Below, piece by piece: positions 1-7,821 of a stretch of 13,672 nt of DNA; the first letter of the stretch is position 1; each line of letters opens with the position of its first letter. The notes under the pieces are model-generated. The model was not told where the DNA came from and made no database searches. It was given only the letters and a program-made list of their open reading frames with translations. A program made the translations under genes and the position numbers. The DNA lies in contig CAYLSO010000237.1 in NCBI GenBank assembly GCA_964386525.1, positions 1 through 13,672 on the forward strand. The letters run 5' to 3'. This stretch comes from CAYLSO01 sp964386525. GTDB taxonomy: Bacteria > Eisenbacteria > RBG-16-71-46 > DASYSL01.

Positions 1-840
1 ATACGCCACGTTGGCCAGCAGATAGAGCAACATGCAGCCGAGGGTGCCGATGAGGATGGCGCGCGGAAAGGTGTAGCCCGGCCGCCGCACCTCGCCGCCG
101 GCGTAGGTCACGTCGATCCAGCCGTCGTAGGTGAAGAGCACGGTGATGAGCCCCAGCGCCATGGCCACCGGCAGCGGGCGCGCCAGCGGCGCCGCCGCGG
201 CCGGGCCCAGGTGCGCCAGGTCGCCGCGGCCGCTGACCAGGGCGGCCACCCCGAGCAGCGCCAGACCGAGCACCTTGGCGGCGGTGAAGGCGTTCTGCGC
301 GCGCGTGCCCGCCTGCACGCCCAGACAATTCACGAAGGTCAGCAGCGCCACCGCGCCGATGGCGAGGTACTTCTGCGACCCGACGGGGAATCCGAACAGC
401 GGCGCGAAGTAGGCGGCGAAGACCAGCGCGATGCCGGCCAGCAGGCTGGGCCGCGAGATGAGCACGTTGCTCCAGCCGAAGGCGAAGGAGACGCTCGGGC
501 CGAAAGCCTCGCGCAGGAAGACGTACTGGCCGCCGCTCCTCGGGTAACGCACGCCCAGCTCGGCGGCGGCCAGGCCGCCGGCGAGGCTCAGGAGCCCGCC
601 GATGACCCAGGCGGAGAGCATCAGCGCGGCGCTCGGCAGCTCCGTCGCCACCGAGGCGGGCGCGCGGAAGATGCCCGAGCCGATGATCAGGCCGACCACC
701 AGCGCCGCCGCGTCCCACAGGCCGATGACGCGCCGCAGCTCTTCGGGATGGGCCGGGGCGGACGGCGAGGCGCCGGCGGGTGACGGCGCCGCGGACGAAC
801 CGGGTGCGGCCGGAGGGAGGCCGCCGGGGGCCGCAGTCAT
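1..840 (-). CDS. APC-superfamily amino acid permease (partial, C-terminus beyond window)
   Basis: This is the N-terminal 280 residues of an inner-membrane amino acid or polyamine transporter of the APC superfamily; the frame stays open to the left edge. After an unusual Ala/Pro/Ser-rich cytoplasmic leader (residues 1-31), helix 1 carries the family's unwound substrate-binding motif GLIIGSGIF (50-58). It is followed by the loop PRSGGQYVFLREAFG (100-114), typical of LAT/APA-type permeases, and by FTYDGWIDVTYAGGEVRRP (236-254) around helix 6. Several further hydrophobic helices are visible. ATG at 840 is chosen because AGGA lies 8 nt upstream; an in-frame ATG at 849 is possible but has poorer spacing. 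It diverges from the secreted-protein gene at 1007. Family assignment is firm; the substrate cannot be told from this part. Confidence 0.88.
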   Translation of the reverse strand, partial: MTAAPGGLPPAAPGSSAAPSPAGASPSAPAHPEELRRVIGLWDAAALVVGLIIGSGIFRAPASVATELPSAALMLSAWVIGGLLSLAGGLAAAELGVRYPRSGGQYVFLREAFGPSVSFAFGWSNVLISRPSLLAGIALVFAAYFAPLFGFPVGSQKYLAIGAVALLTFVNCLGVQAGTRAQNAFTAAKVLGLALLGVAALVSGRGDLAHLGPAAAAPLARPLPVAMALGLITVLFTYDGWIDVTYAGGEVRRPGYTFPRAILIGTLGCMLLYLLANVAY

Positions 841-903
841 GCGGGGCATCCTACTCGATGCCGCCCGCGCGGCCAACGCGGAGCTTGGAGGACGCCCCCG
901 GCC

Positions 904-919
904 CCGGTATCGTTACCGG
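904..919. promoter_or_regulatory. Inverted repeat in divergent intergenic region
   Basis: A perfect inverted repeat, CCGGTA-tcgt-TACCGG, lies in the 166-bp gap between the leftward permease and the rightward secreted-protein gene. Its position between two divergent starts suggests an operator, but no regulator gene lies beside it and GC-rich sequence produces short palindromes by chance. No convincing -35/-10 pair was found in this gap. Confidence 0.25.
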
Positions 920-1006
920 CGTCGCGCCCGCGCGGGGCCCCATCCCCGACCGGGAGTCCTCTCCTTCCGGGCCCGCCGTCCCAGGCCCCGCACCGGAGGT
1001 CCAGCG

Positions 1007-2356
1007 TTGATCTCCCAGCTTCGCCTGCCGGCGCCGCTCGCGGTCCTGGCCGCGGCGCTCCTGTGCGGCTCCGGCCGTGCGGAGCCGGCGCCCGCGGCAG
1101 AGCCGCCCCCCGCCGCAGAGCCGGTGCCCGCCGCCGCCGACTCCCCGGCCACGCGCGTCGCGTTCCACCACTACCAGTTGAGCCTGCCGGCCAGCGAGGG
1201 CTGGGCTCTGGTGAGCCGCGCGCCCGAGGACGAGGCCGTCACGGTGCGGCTGGTATGGCAGCGCGGCTCGGAGAGCTTCACGCTCGGCCAGATGGAGTTC
1301 GCGCGACTGGGCCTCTTCGATCCCGGCGTATCAAGGCAGCCGGGCGCCGCCTTCGACGCGCTGGCGGAGCGCGCCGAGCAGGAGGTGAGGCGCGAGGTCG
1401 GCGGACGGGCGGATGTGGTCTGGGCCGGCTCGCGCCGGGACACGCTCTCCGATGCCGGCCGCGTCTTCTACCGCCTACAGTACGGCGTGCGCTCGGGCGC
1501 CACCGAGGGCCTCTCCTGGGTGGTGTACTGGTTCCCGTCGAGCTTCGTCCGCGACGGCTTCTACGTCCGCGCCACGCTGCAGATGTGGCGGCGCCCGGAC
1601 CGCGAGGACCTGTCGGTGCTCGACGACTTCGCCGGGGCGCTGCGCTCGTTGGCGGAGCGGGCCCCGGAGCTGGACCGGCGCATCATCGCCGACGGGCCCG
1701 ACCGGCTCGGCCAGGCACGGCTGTCGCTGCCGCTCGTCTACTACGACGACCGCCAGCGGGCGCTTCACTCGCCGCACGACACCACGCAGGCCCCGTGCGC
1801 CGTGCAGCTCGAAGACACCCTCGCCGTCAGCCTCCAGGCCACGCGGCTGCCCGGGGTGGTCTTCGTCTCGTTCCGCCGGCGCGTGCCGGCGCCGGGCGAC
1901 CGCTCGCCCGGAGAGCGCTTCGGCAAGGCCATAGACCGCGACGGCGACGGCCGCTTCGATCTCGTCTTCTTCTCCCAGGGCTGGGCCAAGGGTATCGACC
2001 AGCGCGACATCCGCACCTTCTACGTCGTCGCCGACGACGACGGCGACGGGCGCGTGGACGCCATGGTGCTGGAGGACGGCAACAACGACCGCGACCAGCT
2101 GGTGGACTGCGGCGTCTTGGTCCAGGATCGCGGCCGCCAGGGCGAGCCGGACCGGGCCTGGGTCTTCGACACCGACATCACCCACCCGGTGCGGCCGATC
2201 CCGCACCAGGGGACGGTCTTCCTGCACGGGCTGGTCTCGCGGCCGGGCGCGGACGCCCTCGATTTCGGCCACGATTTCCGCGAATGGAGCCGCTACTTGG
2301 GCTGGCTGAACCGCGCCGCGGCGCAGTGCCGCGAGCGCGGCGCGGGCCGGCGCTGA
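1007..2356 (+). CDS. Secreted protein of unknown function with DxDxDG calcium-loop-like motifs
   Basis: I do not recognise the family. The 449-residue protein starts at a TTG preceded by GGAGGT (995-1000) at 6 nt; the frame is open further upstream, but the leader-like N-terminus supports this start. Residues 1-25 look like a Sec signal peptide (hydrophobic LAVLAAALL, then small residues), followed by a low-complexity stretch with three degenerate EPxPAA repeats (about 26-45). The middle (about 50-240) is rich in aromatic and charged residues. Acidic motifs follow: DRDGDGRFD (310-318), DDDGDGRVD (343-351) and NNDRDQLVD (359-367), which resemble EF-hand or thrombospondin-type calcium loops. 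The likely location is periplasmic or extracellular. It ends 23 bp before the aminotransferase and is probably the first gene of that operon. Confidence 0.72.
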   Translation: MISQLRLPAPLAVLAAALLCGSGRAEPAPAAEPPPAAEPVPAAADSPATRVAFHHYQLSLPASEGWALVSRAPEDEAVTVRLVWQRGSESFTLGQMEFARLGLFDPGVSRQPGAAFDALAERAEQEVRREVGGRADVVWAGSRRDTLSDAGRVFYRLQYGVRSGATEGLSWVVYWFPSSFVRDGFYVRATLQMWRRPDREDLSVLDDFAGALRSLAERAPELDRRIIADGPDRLGQARLSLPLVYYDDRQRALHSPHDTTQAPCAVQLEDTLAVSLQATRLPGVVFVSFRRRVPAPGDRSPGERFGKAIDRDGDGRFDLVFFSQGWAKGIDQRDIRTFYVVADDDGDGRVDAMVLEDGNNDRDQLVDCGVLVQDRGRQGEPDRAWVFDTDITHPVRPIPHQGTVFLHGLVSRPGADALDFGHDFREWSRYLGWLNRAAAQCRERGAGRR

Positions 2357-2379
2357 CCCCGCGCTCCGGGAGGCACCCG

Positions 2380-3741
2380 ATGACCGACGCCGAGACGAGC
2401 CGCTCTGCTTCCCCCGCCGGGACCGCCCTCACCCCCGCCGGGGTGCGGGCGCTCCACGGGGAGCGCCTCTTCCCCAACGTCGCCAACTACTACCGCGAGC
2501 CGCTGGTGGCCGAGCGCGCCGCCGGCATGCACGTGTGGGACGCGGAGGGGCGGCGCTACCTCGACTTCTTCGGCGGCATCCTCACGGTGGCGGTGGGCCA
2601 CTGCCACCCGCGCGTGACGGCGGCGCTGGCCCACCAGGCGGCGCGCCTGGGGCACACCTCGTCGCTCTACCCGAACGAGCGCACGGTGACGCTGGCCGCG
2701 CGACTGGGCGACAAGACACCCATCGCGCGCCCCGCGGGCCGCCCGCCCAGGGTGTTCTTCACCAACAGCGGCACCGAGGCCGACGAGACCGCGGTGCTCA
2801 CCGCGCGGCTGTTCACCGGCGCCGGCGAGGTGCTGGCGCTGCGCCACGGCTACAGCGGCCGCTCCGCTTTGGCCATGAGCCTCACCGGGCACGCACCGTG
2901 GCGGCACTGGGGCGAGGGCCTGCCGGGCATCCGCCACACCGCCCAGGCGTACTGCTACCGCTGCCCGTTCGGGCTCACGTATCCGGCGTGCGACCTGCGC
3001 TGCGCGCGCGACGCCGAGGACGTCATCCGCACTTCCACCGGCGGGCGCGTCGCGGCGCTGCTCGCCGAGCCCATCCAGGGCGTCGGCGGGGTGATCGCGC
3101 CGCCGCCGGAGTTCTTCGGCGTGCTCGTGGAGATCGTGCGCCGCTACGGCGGCGTCTTCATCTGCGACGAGGTGCAGACCGGCTTCGGGCGGACCGGCAA
3201 GCACTGGTGCGGCATCGCGCACTGGGGAGTCACCCCGGAGGTGATGACCTTCGCCAAGGCAGTGGCCAACGGCATGCCGATGGGCGTGACCGTGGCGCGC
3301 GCCGACGTGGCCGACGCGTTCAAGGGGCTCAGCATCTCGACCTTCGGCGGCAATCCCCTGTCGGCGGCGGCCGCGCACGCCACCCTCGACGTGATGGAAG
3401 AAGAGGACGTCCCGCAGCGCTGCGAGCGCTTGGGCGCGCGCTTCCGGGCGGGACTCGACGGGCTCGCCGAGAAGCACGCGTTGATCGGCGAGGTGCGCGG
3501 ACTCGGGCTCATGCAGGGGCTCGAACTGGTCAAGGACCGCAAGACCAAGGAGCCGGCTCCGGCGGCGGCCAACGCCCTGCTCGAGGCGACCAGGCGCGAG
3601 GGCCTGCTCGTCGGCAAGGGCGGCCTCTACGGCAACGTCATCCGCCTGGCGCCGCCGATGATCGTCAGCGAGCGCGAGGTGGACGACGCCGTGGAGCTGC
3701 TCGACCGGGCGCTGGCGGCGGCCGGGAAGGAGACAGCGTGA
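2380..3741 (+). CDS. Class III (subgroup II) PLP-dependent aminotransferase, AGXT2/GABA-aminotransferase-like
   Basis: This is a cytosolic pyridoxal-phosphate aminotransferase of 453 residues, normal for class III. Visible landmarks are YLDFFGGI and VGHCHP near the N-terminus, the phosphate-binding FFTNSGTEADE, the EPIQGVGG segment, FICDEVQTGFGRTG with the PLP-nitrogen-binding Asp (D263), and the Schiff-base lysine in TFAKAVANGMPMG (K293). The opening region resembles alanine-glyoxylate aminotransferase 2, but acetylornithine, GABA or other omega-amino substrates are equally possible. Four cysteines cluster at C192, C195, C204 and C208, in a segment CYRCPFGLTYPACDLRC seen in a subset of these enzymes. 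ATG 2380 has GGGAGG (2368-2373) 6 nt upstream. Its stop overlaps the GTG start of the next gene, implying translational coupling. Family certain, substrate unknown. Confidence 0.92.
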   Translation: MTDAETSRSASPAGTALTPAGVRALHGERLFPNVANYYREPLVAERAAGMHVWDAEGRRYLDFFGGILTVAVGHCHPRVTAALAHQAARLGHTSSLYPNERTVTLAARLGDKTPIARPAGRPPRVFFTNSGTEADETAVLTARLFTGAGEVLALRHGYSGRSALAMSLTGHAPWRHWGEGLPGIRHTAQAYCYRCPFGLTYPACDLRCARDAEDVIRTSTGGRVAALLAEPIQGVGGVIAPPPEFFGVLVEIVRRYGGVFICDEVQTGFGRTGKHWCGIAHWGVTPEVMTFAKAVANGMPMGVTVARADVADAFKGLSISTFGGNPLSAAAAHATLDVMEEEDVPQRCERLGARFRAGLDGLAEKHALIGEVRGLGLMQGLELVKDRKTKEPAPAAANALLEATRREGLLVGKGGLYGNVIRLAPPMIVSEREVDDAVELLDRALAAAGKETA

Positions 3742-4100
3742 GCAAGTTCGGATTCGAGAGAAGGCACCAGCCGCTGGCGTCGCGCGCGGTGTACCGCCGG
3801 CGCCTGCTGCGCAGCTCGTCGGTGGCCGGCGGGGTGATCGCGATCTCGCTGGCCGCCGGCGTGCTCGGCTACCGCTACCTCGGCGGCCTGCCGAGCTGGG
3901 TGGACGCGCTGTACAACGCCTCGATGATCCTCGGCGGCATGGGGCCGGTGACCGAGCTGCACAGCGACGCGGGCAAGATCTTCGCCTCGCTCTACGCGCT
4001 CTACAGCGGCGCCGCCTTGCTGACCAGCGTGGGTGTGCTGGTGGCGCCGGCGCTGCACCGCATGCTGCACCACTTCCACATCGAGGCCGAGCGGGGGTAG
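3738..4100 (+). CDS. Small two-helix membrane protein resembling a K+ channel pore with a degenerate filter
   Basis: The product has 120 residues. A basic N-terminus (RRHQ, RRR) is followed by helix 1 (about 28-45), a re-entrant-type segment WVDALYNASMILGGMGPV (54-71), helix 2 (about 80-102), and a His-rich cytoplasmic tail (HRMLHHFHIE). The order helix, DALY pore helix, loop, GKIF, helix, P-LHR matches the pore module of two-helix potassium channels, but the TVGYGD selectivity filter is replaced by ILGGMGPV. It may therefore be a non-potassium pore, a structural relative or a sensor. The GTG start at 3738 overlaps the upstream aminotransferase stop (GTGA) and has AAGGAG (3727-3732) 5 nt upstream. 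No cytosolic gating domain is present. The fold is inferred; function unknown. Confidence 0.75.
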   Translation: MSKFGFERRHQPLASRAVYRRRLLRSSSVAGGVIAISLAAGVLGYRYLGGLPSWVDALYNASMILGGMGPVTELHSDAGKIFASLYALYSGAALLTSVGVLVAPALHRMLHHFHIEAERG

Positions 4101-4104
4101 CCGA

Positions 4105-4119
4105 GGCCGGCCGCCGGCC
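4105..4119 (+). other. GC hairpin after the pore-protein gene
   Basis: GGCCGG-ccg-CCGGCC forms a short perfect stem-loop 4 nt past the stop codon at 4100. There is no T-tract, so intrinsic termination is doubtful. It could slow or partly stop transcription, or protect an mRNA 3' end, before the separately started TSUP gene. Confidence 0.25.
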
Positions 4120-4187
4120 CGAGGTGGCGCGCGGCCCGCTTCCGCGCTACCCTGCCTCTCCGTGATGCCATGGCGCGAGGTAACCAC

Positions 4188-4988
4188 GTGAGCCGCCCCC
4201 GATTCCTTGGCCACCTCTCCTGGATCGGCACGCTGAGCGGCATCACCAGCGGGCTGCTGGGCGTGGGCGGCGCCATCGTGCTGATCCCGCTCATGACCCG
4301 GGTGCTCAAGCTCGGCCAGCACAAGGCGCACGGCACCTCGCTGGCGGTCGTGCTGTTCACCGCCACGGCCGCGTTCCTCGGCTACCTGCGCACCGGCAAC
4401 GTGGACGTGCTCGCCGCCATCCCGCTGGTCGCCGGCAGCGTCGTCGGCTCGCCGCTGGGCGCCCGCTGGGCGCACGCGACCCCCGCCGCGGCTCTCCGCC
4501 GCGCCTTCGGGGTGCTGCTCCTGGTGGTGGGCGCGCGGCTCTTCCTGCCGCAGCTCCCCGCCGGCCACTTCCTGCCCGAGTCGGGCGTGGCGGCACTGGC
4601 GGCGCGCGTCCTGCTCGGCGGCGTGACCGGCGTGCTGAGCGGCTTCTTCGGCGTCGGCGGGGGCGTGGTGCTGGTGCCGGCGCTCGTCCTGCTCGCCGGC
4701 GTGCCGCAGCACGTCGCGCAGGGGATCTCTCTGCTCTTCATCATCCCCACCGCCGCCGCCGGCGCGTGGACGCACCATCAGCTCGGCAATGTGGAGCGCG
4801 CGGTGGTGCTGCCCATCGCGCTGTGGTCGATGGGCGGGGCGTTCGCCGCCGCCCTGGTGGCCGCGTCGATCCCCGCCGCCGCGCTGCGCGCGCTCTTCGG
4901 GCTGTTCCTCTTGGCCACCGGGCTGCGCATGGTGCTGGGGCGCCGGCCGGCGGCGACTCCGGCGCCGGCCTCCCCGCCGGAGCGTTGA
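4188..4988 (+). CDS. TauE/SafE-family (TSUP) sulfite/organosulfonate-type membrane transporter
   Basis: This is an integral membrane transporter of the TSUP (DUF81) family, 266 residues with about eight helices in two homologous halves. The halves show the paired family signature SGLLGVGGAIVLIPLM (21-36) and SGFFGVGGGVVLVPAL (151-166). Members move sulfite, sulfoacetate, taurine-derived anions or similar small anions, mostly outward; the substrate here is unknown and no sulfur-metabolism gene is adjacent. GTG 4188 is preferred because GAGG (4177-4180) sits 7 nt upstream, whereas the in-frame ATG at 4170 has no visible ribosome binding site. The gene lies 87 bp after the pore gene and 13 bp before the hydrolase gene, and is probably cotranscribed with the latter. 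Confidence 0.9.
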   Translation: MSRPRFLGHLSWIGTLSGITSGLLGVGGAIVLIPLMTRVLKLGQHKAHGTSLAVVLFTATAAFLGYLRTGNVDVLAAIPLVAGSVVGSPLGARWAHATPAAALRRAFGVLLLVVGARLFLPQLPAGHFLPESGVAALAARVLLGGVTGVLSGFFGVGGGVVLVPALVLLAGVPQHVAQGISLLFIIPTAAAGAWTHHQLGNVERAVVLPIALWSMGGAFAAALVAASIPAAALRALFGLFLLATGLRMVLGRRPAATPAPASPPER

Positions 4989-5001
4989 GGGAGCGCCCCC
5001 C

Positions 5002-7377
5002 GTGTCGCCGCGCCTGACCGCTGCCCACGGAGCCTTCCAGCTCGACGGCCATACCCGCTTCCTGCTCTCCGGCGAGATGCACTACTTCCGCGTGCCGCGC
5101 GAGCGCTGGCAGCAGAGCCTGCGCAGGATCCGCGCGCTCGGCGTGGGCATCGTCTCGACATACGTCCCGTGGGTCTGGCACGAGCCGGCGGAGGGCCGCT
5201 TCGACTTCACCGGCGTGACGCATCCGCAGCGCGACCTGGTCGGCTTCCTCACCGCCTGCCGCGAGCTGGGGATGCCGGTGATCGCCCGCCCGGGGCCGCT
5301 GATCTACGCCGAGTTCGACGGCCTGGGCGTGCCGCTGTGGCTGGGGGCGCGCTATCCGGAGTCGGTCGTGCTGCGGCGCGACGGATCGCTCGACCGCGGC
5401 GACTTCTACTTCAACCACTCCCTGCTGCACCCCGCCTACCGGACGCGCGGGCGCCGCTGGTACGAAGCGCTCATCCCCACCCTGAGGCCGTTCTTCGACG
5501 ACCCGGTGATCGCCTTCCAGATCGACAACGAGACCGGGCTCCTGTTCGCCAACCGCATCGGCGAGATCGACTTCAACCCCGACACGGTGACCCGCTACCG
5601 CGCCCACCTGGAGACGGTCTACGGCACGATCGGCGCGCTCAACGCCACCTGGGGCACGCGGCACGCACGCTTCGACCGCATCCTGCCGCCGCGCCCGCCG
5701 CTGATCCAGCCGGAGATCCACGACTGGCAGCAGTTCGTCGAGATGTGGATCTGCCGCTACCTGGTGTGGCTGCGCGGCACGGCCATCGACCTCGGCGTGC
5801 CGGTGCCGCTGACCCACAACGAGCAGGGGCTGCACCACAGCCCGGCGCACATCTGCGACAAGACCGGCATCGTGGATTTCACGGGCTACGACCTCTACCC
5901 CAAGGCCTCGCCCGGCCGGCACACGCTCGATTTCCCCTTCGCCACCAGCTTCTACCCGGCCCTGTTCCGCAACTACTGCGGCGCGGACGCGCCGCTGTGG
6001 GCCAGCGAGATCGGCACCGGTTGGTTGGACCCGCGCGCCCGCGTCGACGAGGCGGCGGTGGTGCAGAACGTCTTCGGGGCACTGGCGCACGGGGCGCGGG
6101 GCGTGAACCTCTTCCCGGTGCACGACGGCCGCGAGCCCCTGACCCGCGAGCCGTACCACTTCGCCACGGCCCTCGACGCCGACGGTCACTACACGCCGCG
6201 GGCCCGCACCGTCGAGGCGATCGGCCGCTTCCTCGAGGCGCACGGCGAGCGCCTCGCGACCTGCCGCGAGGTGCATGACCCGGTGGCGTTCGGCGTCTAC
6301 TACCCGAACTTCCACTACTCGGCCGAGGACTACATCGCCCGCACCCTGTTCCTCGACCCGCACCGCTACCTGGCGTTCCTCGGGCAGGCCGGCCTGCACG
6401 CCATGCTGGCTTGCGCCGGCTTCAATCCGCGGGTGGTGGACCTCGGCGAGGTGGGCGGCATGGTTCAGCTCGACGACCTCCGCTGCATCCTCTTCGCCAA
6501 CAAGGGCTATCTCGACGAGCCCACGTACGGCGCGCTGCTGGGCTGGGTGGAGGCGGGAGGACACCTGGTGACGGCACCGGTGGCGCCGCGGCACAACCTG
6601 CGCGGACGACCGGCGGACTACGCCGGGCTCTACCCGGTGGGCGCGGCGCGCGTGCACGCCGTGGATCGCTTCCGCTCGTATCTCACCATGGCCCTCGGCC
6701 TGGCGCGCTACTGGATCTTCGTGCGCGACCGGCTGCGCGCCGAGCACCTCTCGTCGGGCCACGTGATCGAGCTCTACGAGCCGCTCTTGCACCTGCTCTC
6801 CACGCCGGCGCGGGGCGAGACGTTCGAGCAGCCGTGGGGAGATCCGGTGCGCGGCGATTACCTGAGTGCGATCTTCGACCTGCGGTCGGCGCCGCCGGGA
6901 ACGGTGATCGAGCCCGGGCCGCTGCGGCGACGCGGGGCCGAGACCGCGGGCCACGCCGCCTCCTACGAGTTGCGCTGTGGCGCCGGCACCTCGACCGTGC
7001 TGGGGACGCTGCCCGCCGGGCGCTCCGTCACGCCGCGCTACTACGCGATGAGCCCGGCCGAGCGCGCCGCCCTGCGCGCCTTCACCCGCGAGCTGCTCGA
7101 GGAGCGCGGCGTCGAGCCGCGCGTGGACAGCCCGCTGGAAGTGGAGTTCGCGGCGCACCGCGCCCCCGACGGTGGCGGCTATCTCTTCCTCATCAACCGC
7201 CTCGGCGCCCAGCGCGGCCGGGTGCACCTGCGCCGGCCGCTGGATTGGGGCTACCGCGGGCACCTGCAGGTGGTCTTCTCGCTCCTGGGCTCGGGCGCGG
7301 TGGCCGGCGACGCCGAGCACATCGACGTGGACCTGGCGCCGCAGGACGTGCTCGTGCTGGGTTTGCCGGGGGGTTAG
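5002..7377 (+). CDS. Beta-galactosidase-like glycoside hydrolase (GH35/GH42-type, clan GH-A)
   Basis: This 791-residue retaining glycosidase has an N-terminal TIM barrel. It opens like GH35, with GEMHYFRVPRERW, then STYVPWVWHE and RPGPLIYAEFDGLGVPLWL. The proton donor is E177 in FQIDNETG, and the likely nucleophile is E336 in WASEIGTGW. From about 430 to 560 a second domain (including RCILFANKGYLDEPTYG and GWVEAGGHLV) resembles the glutamine-amidotransferase-like trimerisation domain of GH42 enzymes. Beta-sandwich-like sequence follows to the C-terminus. There is no signal peptide, so it should be cytoplasmic and act on imported oligosaccharides, probably beta-galactosides, though specificity is not provable here. 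The GTG start has GAGGGAG (4986-4992) upstream. The stop codon overlaps that of the convergent gene to its right. Confidence 0.85.
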   Translation: MSPRLTAAHGAFQLDGHTRFLLSGEMHYFRVPRERWQQSLRRIRALGVGIVSTYVPWVWHEPAEGRFDFTGVTHPQRDLVGFLTACRELGMPVIARPGPLIYAEFDGLGVPLWLGARYPESVVLRRDGSLDRGDFYFNHSLLHPAYRTRGRRWYEALIPTLRPFFDDPVIAFQIDNETGLLFANRIGEIDFNPDTVTRYRAHLETVYGTIGALNATWGTRHARFDRILPPRPPLIQPEIHDWQQFVEMWICRYLVWLRGTAIDLGVPVPLTHNEQGLHHSPAHICDKTGIVDFTGYDLYPKASPGRHTLDFPFATSFYPALFRNYCGADAPLWASEIGTGWLDPRARVDEAAVVQNVFGALAHGARGVNLFPVHDGREPLTREPYHFATALDADGHYTPRARTVEAIGRFLEAHGERLATCREVHDPVAFGVYYPNFHYSAEDYIARTLFLDPHRYLAFLGQAGLHAMLACAGFNPRVVDLGEVGGMVQLDDLRCILFANKGYLDEPTYGALLGWVEAGGHLVTAPVAPRHNLRGRPADYAGLYPVGAARVHAVDRFRSYLTMALGLARYWIFVRDRLRAEHLSSGHVIELYEPLLHLLSTPARGETFEQPWGDPVRGDYLSAIFDLRSAPPGTVIEPGPLRRRGAETAGHAASYELRCGAGTSTVLGTLPAGRSVTPRYYAMSPAERAALRAFTRELLEERGVEPRVDSPLEVEFAAHRAPDGGGYLFLINRLGAQRGRVHLRRPLDWGYRGHLQVVFSLLGSGAVAGDAEHIDVDLAPQDVLVLGLPGG

Positions 7378-7808
7378 ATCTCCGGGCGGGCGCCGTGCCG
7401 CCGCTGTGCCCACCGGTCCGCCTGGCGCTCCAGCCGATGGGTCCCCGGCAGGAGCGCCAGCAGCAGATAAGCCGGCAGGAAGAACGGCCCCCAGATCTCG
7501 TACTGCAGGGTGTGCGCGCGTTCGTGGTCGGCCAGCCGCTGCGCGCCGGCGCCGTCGTAGCGGCGGGCCTCGTGCTCGGGCCGCACGCCGCGGCGGTAGA
7601 GCACCGCATTGCCGAAGGTGATGGCGTGCACGCGCGTCAGGGACAGCAGGGGATGGTCGAGGACGTTGACGGCGTTGTCGCCGCGGCCGAAGCGCGCCCC
7701 GAAGGGCAGGCCGAGCGCGCCGAGAGCGAGCCCGAGCAAGGTGTTCGGGCTCGTCCAGAGCTTTCCCAGCCAGGAGAGCGCGGGCGGGACACGCCGCGGC
7801 ACGGGCAT
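7374..7808 (-). CDS. Small membrane protein with HExxH...ExxxD metallopeptidase-like motif
   Basis: The function is unknown. The 144-residue protein has a hydrophobic segment near 22-37, then HERAH (95-99) followed by TLQYEIWGPFFLPAYLLLALL (100-120), a probable membrane helix, and LERQADRW (126-133). HExxH plus a downstream ExxxD (E128) is the zinc-ligand arrangement of gluzincin peptidases such as M48 and M56, but at this size a substrate-binding domain is missing. Similar short proteins with HExxHxxQY-WGPLFLPAYL motifs occur in many bacteria, from my memory of the family. Its start lies 13 bp after the ETF-QO stop, with no clear ribosome binding site, so it is likely translated as the last gene of the trxB operon. 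Confidence 0.72.
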   Translation of the reverse strand: MPVPRRVPPALSWLGKLWTSPNTLLGLALGALGLPFGARFGRGDNAVNVLDHPLLSLTRVHAITFGNAVLYRRGVRPEHEARRYDGAGAQRLADHERAHTLQYEIWGPFFLPAYLLLALLPGTHRLERQADRWAQRRHGARPEI

Positions 7809-7821
7809 GGCGCGCCGGCCC

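Noticed and set aside
927..936. 10-bp palindrome CCCGCGCGGG between the first two genes
   Set aside because: Such alternating GC palindromes are expected by chance at this base composition.
602..1006. Upstream extension of the secreted-protein frame to an ATG at 602
   Set aside because: The extension overlaps the divergent permease gene and would bury the signal peptide; TTG 1007 has a good ribosome binding site.
2293..3477. Long antisense frame over the aminotransferase gene
   Set aside because: Composition is biased (His, Arg, Gly, Ala) and the sense strand encodes a complete PLP enzyme.
4129..4147. GCGCGG/CCGCGC stem before the TSUP gene
   Set aside because: Short stem with a 7-nt loop, no T-tract and no link to a start or stop; likely chance.
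4741..7413. An 890-codon open frame antisense to the hydrolase gene
   Set aside because: Its translation is Arg/Val/Ala/His-rich with no family motif and mirrors the GC bias of the sense gene, which has intact catalytic motifs.
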